From NCBI GenBank assembly GCA_039934475.1, contig JBDTMC010000380.1, positions 1 through 7,654 on the forward strand: a DNA stretch of 7,654 bases, given 5' to 3'. The DNA comes from JBDTMC01 sp039934475 (lineage in GTDB: Bacteria > Acidobacteriota > Terriglobia > Bryobacterales > Bryobacteraceae). The translations under genes and the position numbers were made by a program. The stretch's first letter is position 1. The number at the start of each line of letters is the position of its first letter. The notes beneath the pieces were generated by a model. It searched no databases. It saw only the letters and a program-made list of their open reading frames with translations, and was not told the DNA's origin. Shown in pieces: positions 5,934 through 7,654 of this stretch.

Positions 5934-7183
5934 GGATCTTGCAACTGTGGCAGGACTTTGCGCAGGCGGCGGAGAGCCTGCGGGCACAGAAGACGCGATC
6001 GTTGCTGACGGCGCTGGGCATTGTGTTCGGCGTGGGGTCGGTGATCGGGATGCTGGCCATTGGCGCGGGCGCGCGGGAGGAGTCGCTGCGGTTCATTGAG
6101 CTACTGGGCGTGCGCAATGTGCTGGTGGAGGCGAGGCAGGCGGCGACTCAAGAGGAGTTGCAGGCGCGGCGGCGCTCGTCACCGGGGTTGACGGAGCGCG
6201 ACGTGCGCATTCTGACGGCGAATATCGATGCCATCGATTTGATGTCGCCGCGGCGCGCACTGCGGCCTACGGGATTGCTTCCGAAGCCCTCTAAGGACCA
6301 GCCGGGACTGTATGGAGTGCTGCCCGCCTACGCTTCTATCCACAACCTACAGACCACCGAAGGCCGTTTCTTCAATGAGCGGGACAACAACATCAGCGAC
6401 GGCGTTTGCGTGATGGGCGAGACGGCGAAGGTAAGCATGTTAGGGTACGACTCCGCCATCGGCAAATACATCAAGGTGAATGACGTGTGGCTGCGCGTGA
6501 TCGGCGTGCTGGCGCAGAAGGCGACGGGTGGAGGCGAGAGTGGATTTTCACAAACGCAGGATCGCAACAACCTGATCTACGTGCCTTTGAACACCTTCCA
6601 GTACCGGTTCTGGGACATCAGCTCGTACATGAAGGACGATTTGGACGGGATCGATATGCGGCTGAAGGAAGGGACCGATAGTGTAGATGTGGCGCAGATT
6701 GTGACCGCGATTTTGAATTCCACGCACCGGAACACGCCTGATTTTTCGGTGACGATTCCGGCGGCGCTGCTGGCGCAGCAGCAGCGAACCCAGTCGATTT
6801 TCACTTACGTGATGGTGGCGATTGCGGCTATATCGTTGCTGGTGGGCGGCATTGGGATTATGAATATCGTGCTGGCCACGGTGCTGGAGCGGACGCGCGA
6901 GATTGGCATTCGGCGGGCGATGGGCGCGCGGCGCGCGGATGTGGTGCGGCAGTTCCTGACGGAGAGCGTGTTGATCTCCATTTCCGGGGGGATTCTGGGC
7001 ATTGGGTGCGGATTTATGCTGTCGTGGCTGATCTCGCGGGCGGCGGAGTGGAAAACGATTGTCACGGTGACGTCGGTGGTGGTGGCGTTTGGGGTGTCGA
7101 TGTTGGTGGGGGTGGTGTTTGGGATTTACCCGGCGATGAAGGCGTCGCGGATCGATCCGATTGAGGCGCTACGGTACGAGTAG
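5930..7183 (+). CDS. MacB/FtsX-type ABC transporter permease (no ATPase domain)
   Basis: Inner-membrane permease of the MacB type, 417 residues, with the classical layout. A cytoplasmic N-terminal helix leads into TM1 (about 23-48; RSLLTALGIVFGVGSVIGML), then a large periplasmic MacB-like core (about 50-288), TM2 (about 289-318; GGIGIMNI), a cytoplasmic coupling segment ERTREIGIRRAMGAR (about 320-334) that should dock on an ATPase, TM3 (about 344-369) and TM4 (about 377-402). It ends with RIDPIEALRYE, a typical family C-terminus. No Walker A/B or signature motif is present, and no separate ATPase gene lies in the window. It has a single four-helix unit, so it is not the double-length acidobacterial duplicated orphan permease (ADOP) type. 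The start overlaps the adaptor 3 stop (ATGA) without a clear ribosome binding site, suggesting coupling. MacB-type systems drive mechanotransmission rather than a direct transmembrane pore; substrate unknown. Confidence 0.92.
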   Translation: MRILQLWQDFAQAAESLRAQKTRSLLTALGIVFGVGSVIGMLAIGAGAREESLRFIELLGVRNVLVEARQAATQEELQARRRSSPGLTERDVRILTANIDAIDLMSPRRALRPTGLLPKPSKDQPGLYGVLPAYASIHNLQTTEGRFFNERDNNISDGVCVMGETAKVSMLGYDSAIGKYIKVNDVWLRVIGVLAQKATGGGESGFSQTQDRNNLIYVPLNTFQYRFWDISSYMKDDLDGIDMRLKEGTDSVDVAQIVTAILNSTHRNTPDFSVTIPAALLAQQQRTQSIFTYVMVAIAAISLLVGGIGIMNIVLATVLERTREIGIRRAMGARRADVVRQFLTESVLISISGGILGIGCGFMLSWLISRAAEWKTIVTVTSVVVAFGVSMLVGVVFGIYPAMKASRIDPIEALRYE

Positions 7184-7191
7184 GGTGGCAA

Positions 7192-7217
7192 ATTGAGGGA
7201 ACAGCCGTGTTCTCAAT
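7192..7217. other. Imperfect inverted repeat downstream of permease / upstream of DUF433 gene
   Basis: ATTGA and GAAC (7192-7202, with two bulged G) pair with GTTC and TCAAT (7209-7217) around an AGCCGT loop. It lies just after the permease stop and about 50 bases before the DUF433 start. There is no T tract after it, so a simple intrinsic terminator is unlikely. It might be a weak terminator or an operator for the toxin-antitoxin-like pair. The repeat is seen; the role is a guess. Confidence 0.35.
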
Positions 7218-7255
7218 CGGGGGCTATCTTGGAAATCCTACGTGTACCATGAAGA

Positions 7256-7262
7256 AGGGAGG
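7256..7262 (+). promoter_or_regulatory. Shine-Dalgarno AGGGAGG deciding the DUF433 start
   Basis: AGGGAGG sits six bases before ATG 7269, close to ideal. It argues for starting at 7269 rather than at the in-frame GTG 7242, which would add nine unrelated residues and has no such site. Confidence 0.75.
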
Positions 7263-7268
7263 CAGCTT

Positions 7269-7502
7269 ATGGCAAGCCTAGATTGGTCGCAATGCCCCGC
7301 CGTGGAAAGCATTCCCGGCAAAGTGAGCGGCGCATGGGTTTTGAAGGGAACCCGGACACCCGTTAAGGTGTTGTTCGAAAATCTTGAAGCGGGTATGAGC
7401 ATTGAGGAAGTCATCGAACAGTTTCCCGTGACCCGCGAAGAGATCGACAGGCTTATGGCATTCGTCGCGCGTTCGCTCGATAGGGTCCCGAGCTACGAAT
7501 AG
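7269..7502 (+). CDS. DUF433 family antitoxin-like protein
   Basis: Small 77-residue cytoplasmic protein of the DUF433 family, a helix-turn-helix-like domain usually found as the antitoxin beside a PIN-like DUF5615 partner. The family pattern is visible: SIPGKVSGAWVLKGTRTPV (residues 14-32), VLFENLEAGMSIEEVIEQFP (34-53), then VTREEIDRLMAFVARSLD (54-71). Start ATG 7269 is set by AGGGAGG at 7256-7262. The gene sits 85 bases after the permease and is probably a separate transcription unit. The next ATG (7514) follows its stop by 11 bases and opens a DUF5615-like reading frame, which supports the pair. By analogy with other antitoxins it may bind its own promoter, perhaps at the inverted repeat 7192-7217. 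DNA binding and toxin neutralisation are inferred from the family context. Confidence 0.82.
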   Translation: MASLDWSQCPAVESIPGKVSGAWVLKGTRTPVKVLFENLEAGMSIEEVIEQFPVTREEIDRLMAFVARSLDRVPSYE

Positions 7503-7513
7503 CCCACCGCTTC

Positions 7514-7654
7514 ATGCGCATTCTTTTTGACAATGGAACGCCGCGGGGCCTGAGCGCTTTTTGATCGGCCATACCATCGAAGAAGCGCGGGCGCGGGGCT
7601 GGGAAGAACTCACCAACGGCGCATTGATCGAGGCTGCCGAACAAGTCGGGTTTG
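7514..7654 (+). pseudogene. DUF5615 PIN-like toxin gene, frameshifted and 3' partial
   Basis: The reading frame from ATG 7514 begins MRILFDNGTPRGL, the usual start of DUF5615 (Mut7-C/PIN-like) proteins with an acidic residue at position 6. It then meets TGA at 7562-7564 after only 16 codons. The expected continuation (FLIGHTIEEARARGWEELTN, then GALIEAAEQVGF) is present in the -1 frame from about 7558 to the window end. One missing base repairs it: a sixth T in the T5 run at 7558-7562 gives GLSAFLIGHT, and a G near 7552 gives GLERFLIGHT. So the gene is either a recent pseudogene, a sequencing error at a homopolymer, or (less likely) a recoded gene. It follows the DUF433 gene by 11 bases with no strong ribosome binding site. 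Its 3' end lies beyond the window, so later active-site residues cannot be judged. Confidence 0.78.

Noticed and set aside
5930..7183. Permease as an acidobacterial duplicated orphan permease (ADOP)
   Set aside because: ADOP proteins are roughly twice as long with two FtsX units; this has one four-helix unit.
7242..7268. GTG 7242 as the DUF433 start
   Set aside because: No ribosome binding site precedes it, and the added residues are outside the family domain; ATG 7269 has AGGGAGG at ideal spacing.
7558..7562. Programmed slippage at the T5 run to express the DUF5615 gene
   Set aside because: Five T are short for transcriptional slippage and no stimulatory structure or classic slippery heptamer is evident; mutation or sequencing error is simpler.
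1..7654. CRISPR arrays, tRNA or rRNA genes, transposases
   Set aside because: No regularly spaced repeats, no tRNA-like cloverleaf noticed, and no transposase-like or integrase-like frame was found.

Overview
The window looks like a high-GC, Gram-negative bacterial chromosome, most likely an acidobacterium of the Solibacter/Bryobacter kind. The reasons are the GC-rich codon use, the NagB subfamily present, MacB-like permeases without a linked ATPase, and a DUF433/DUF5615 pair. This placement is an inference from gene style; no rRNA or marker gene is present.

Layout. (1) Bases 1-1308 (+) hold the 3' part of a PLP-dependent group II amino-acid decarboxylase-like gene that runs off the left edge. 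Its last codons lie inside a GTGTTGAA-type repeat that recurs about 90 bases downstream. (2) The convergent spacer 1309-1553 holds the second repeat copy and a strong stem-loop, and no convincing gene. (3) A glucosamine-6-phosphate deaminase-like gene (nagB) lies on the minus strand, about 1554-2309. (4) After an 80-base divergent spacer, four plus-strand genes (2390-7183) form a tight operon. Three are different membrane-fusion/periplasmic adaptor proteins of the HlyD/MacA type (one lipoprotein-like, two with an N-terminal membrane anchor). The fourth is a single MacB/FtsX-type ABC permease. Every junction is a 4-base ATGA overlap. (5) At the right edge are a DUF433 antitoxin-like gene (7269-7502) and the start of a DUF5615 PIN-like partner whose reading frame is broken near 7550-7562.

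How the genes work together. The four-gene operon should build one inner-membrane and periplasmic export assembly. Three related but diverged adaptors are co-translated with one permease, and no ATPase or outer-membrane channel is encoded in the window. That composition, with adaptor 1 lacking the membrane-proximal domain, is the most unusual thing here. It suggests a mixed adaptor assembly that borrows its ATPase and any outer-membrane exit from elsewhere. The decarboxylase and nagB are ordinary metabolic genes with no evident link to the exporter. The DUF433/DUF5615 pair is a typical accessory toxin-antitoxin-like module, apparently damaged in the toxin partner.
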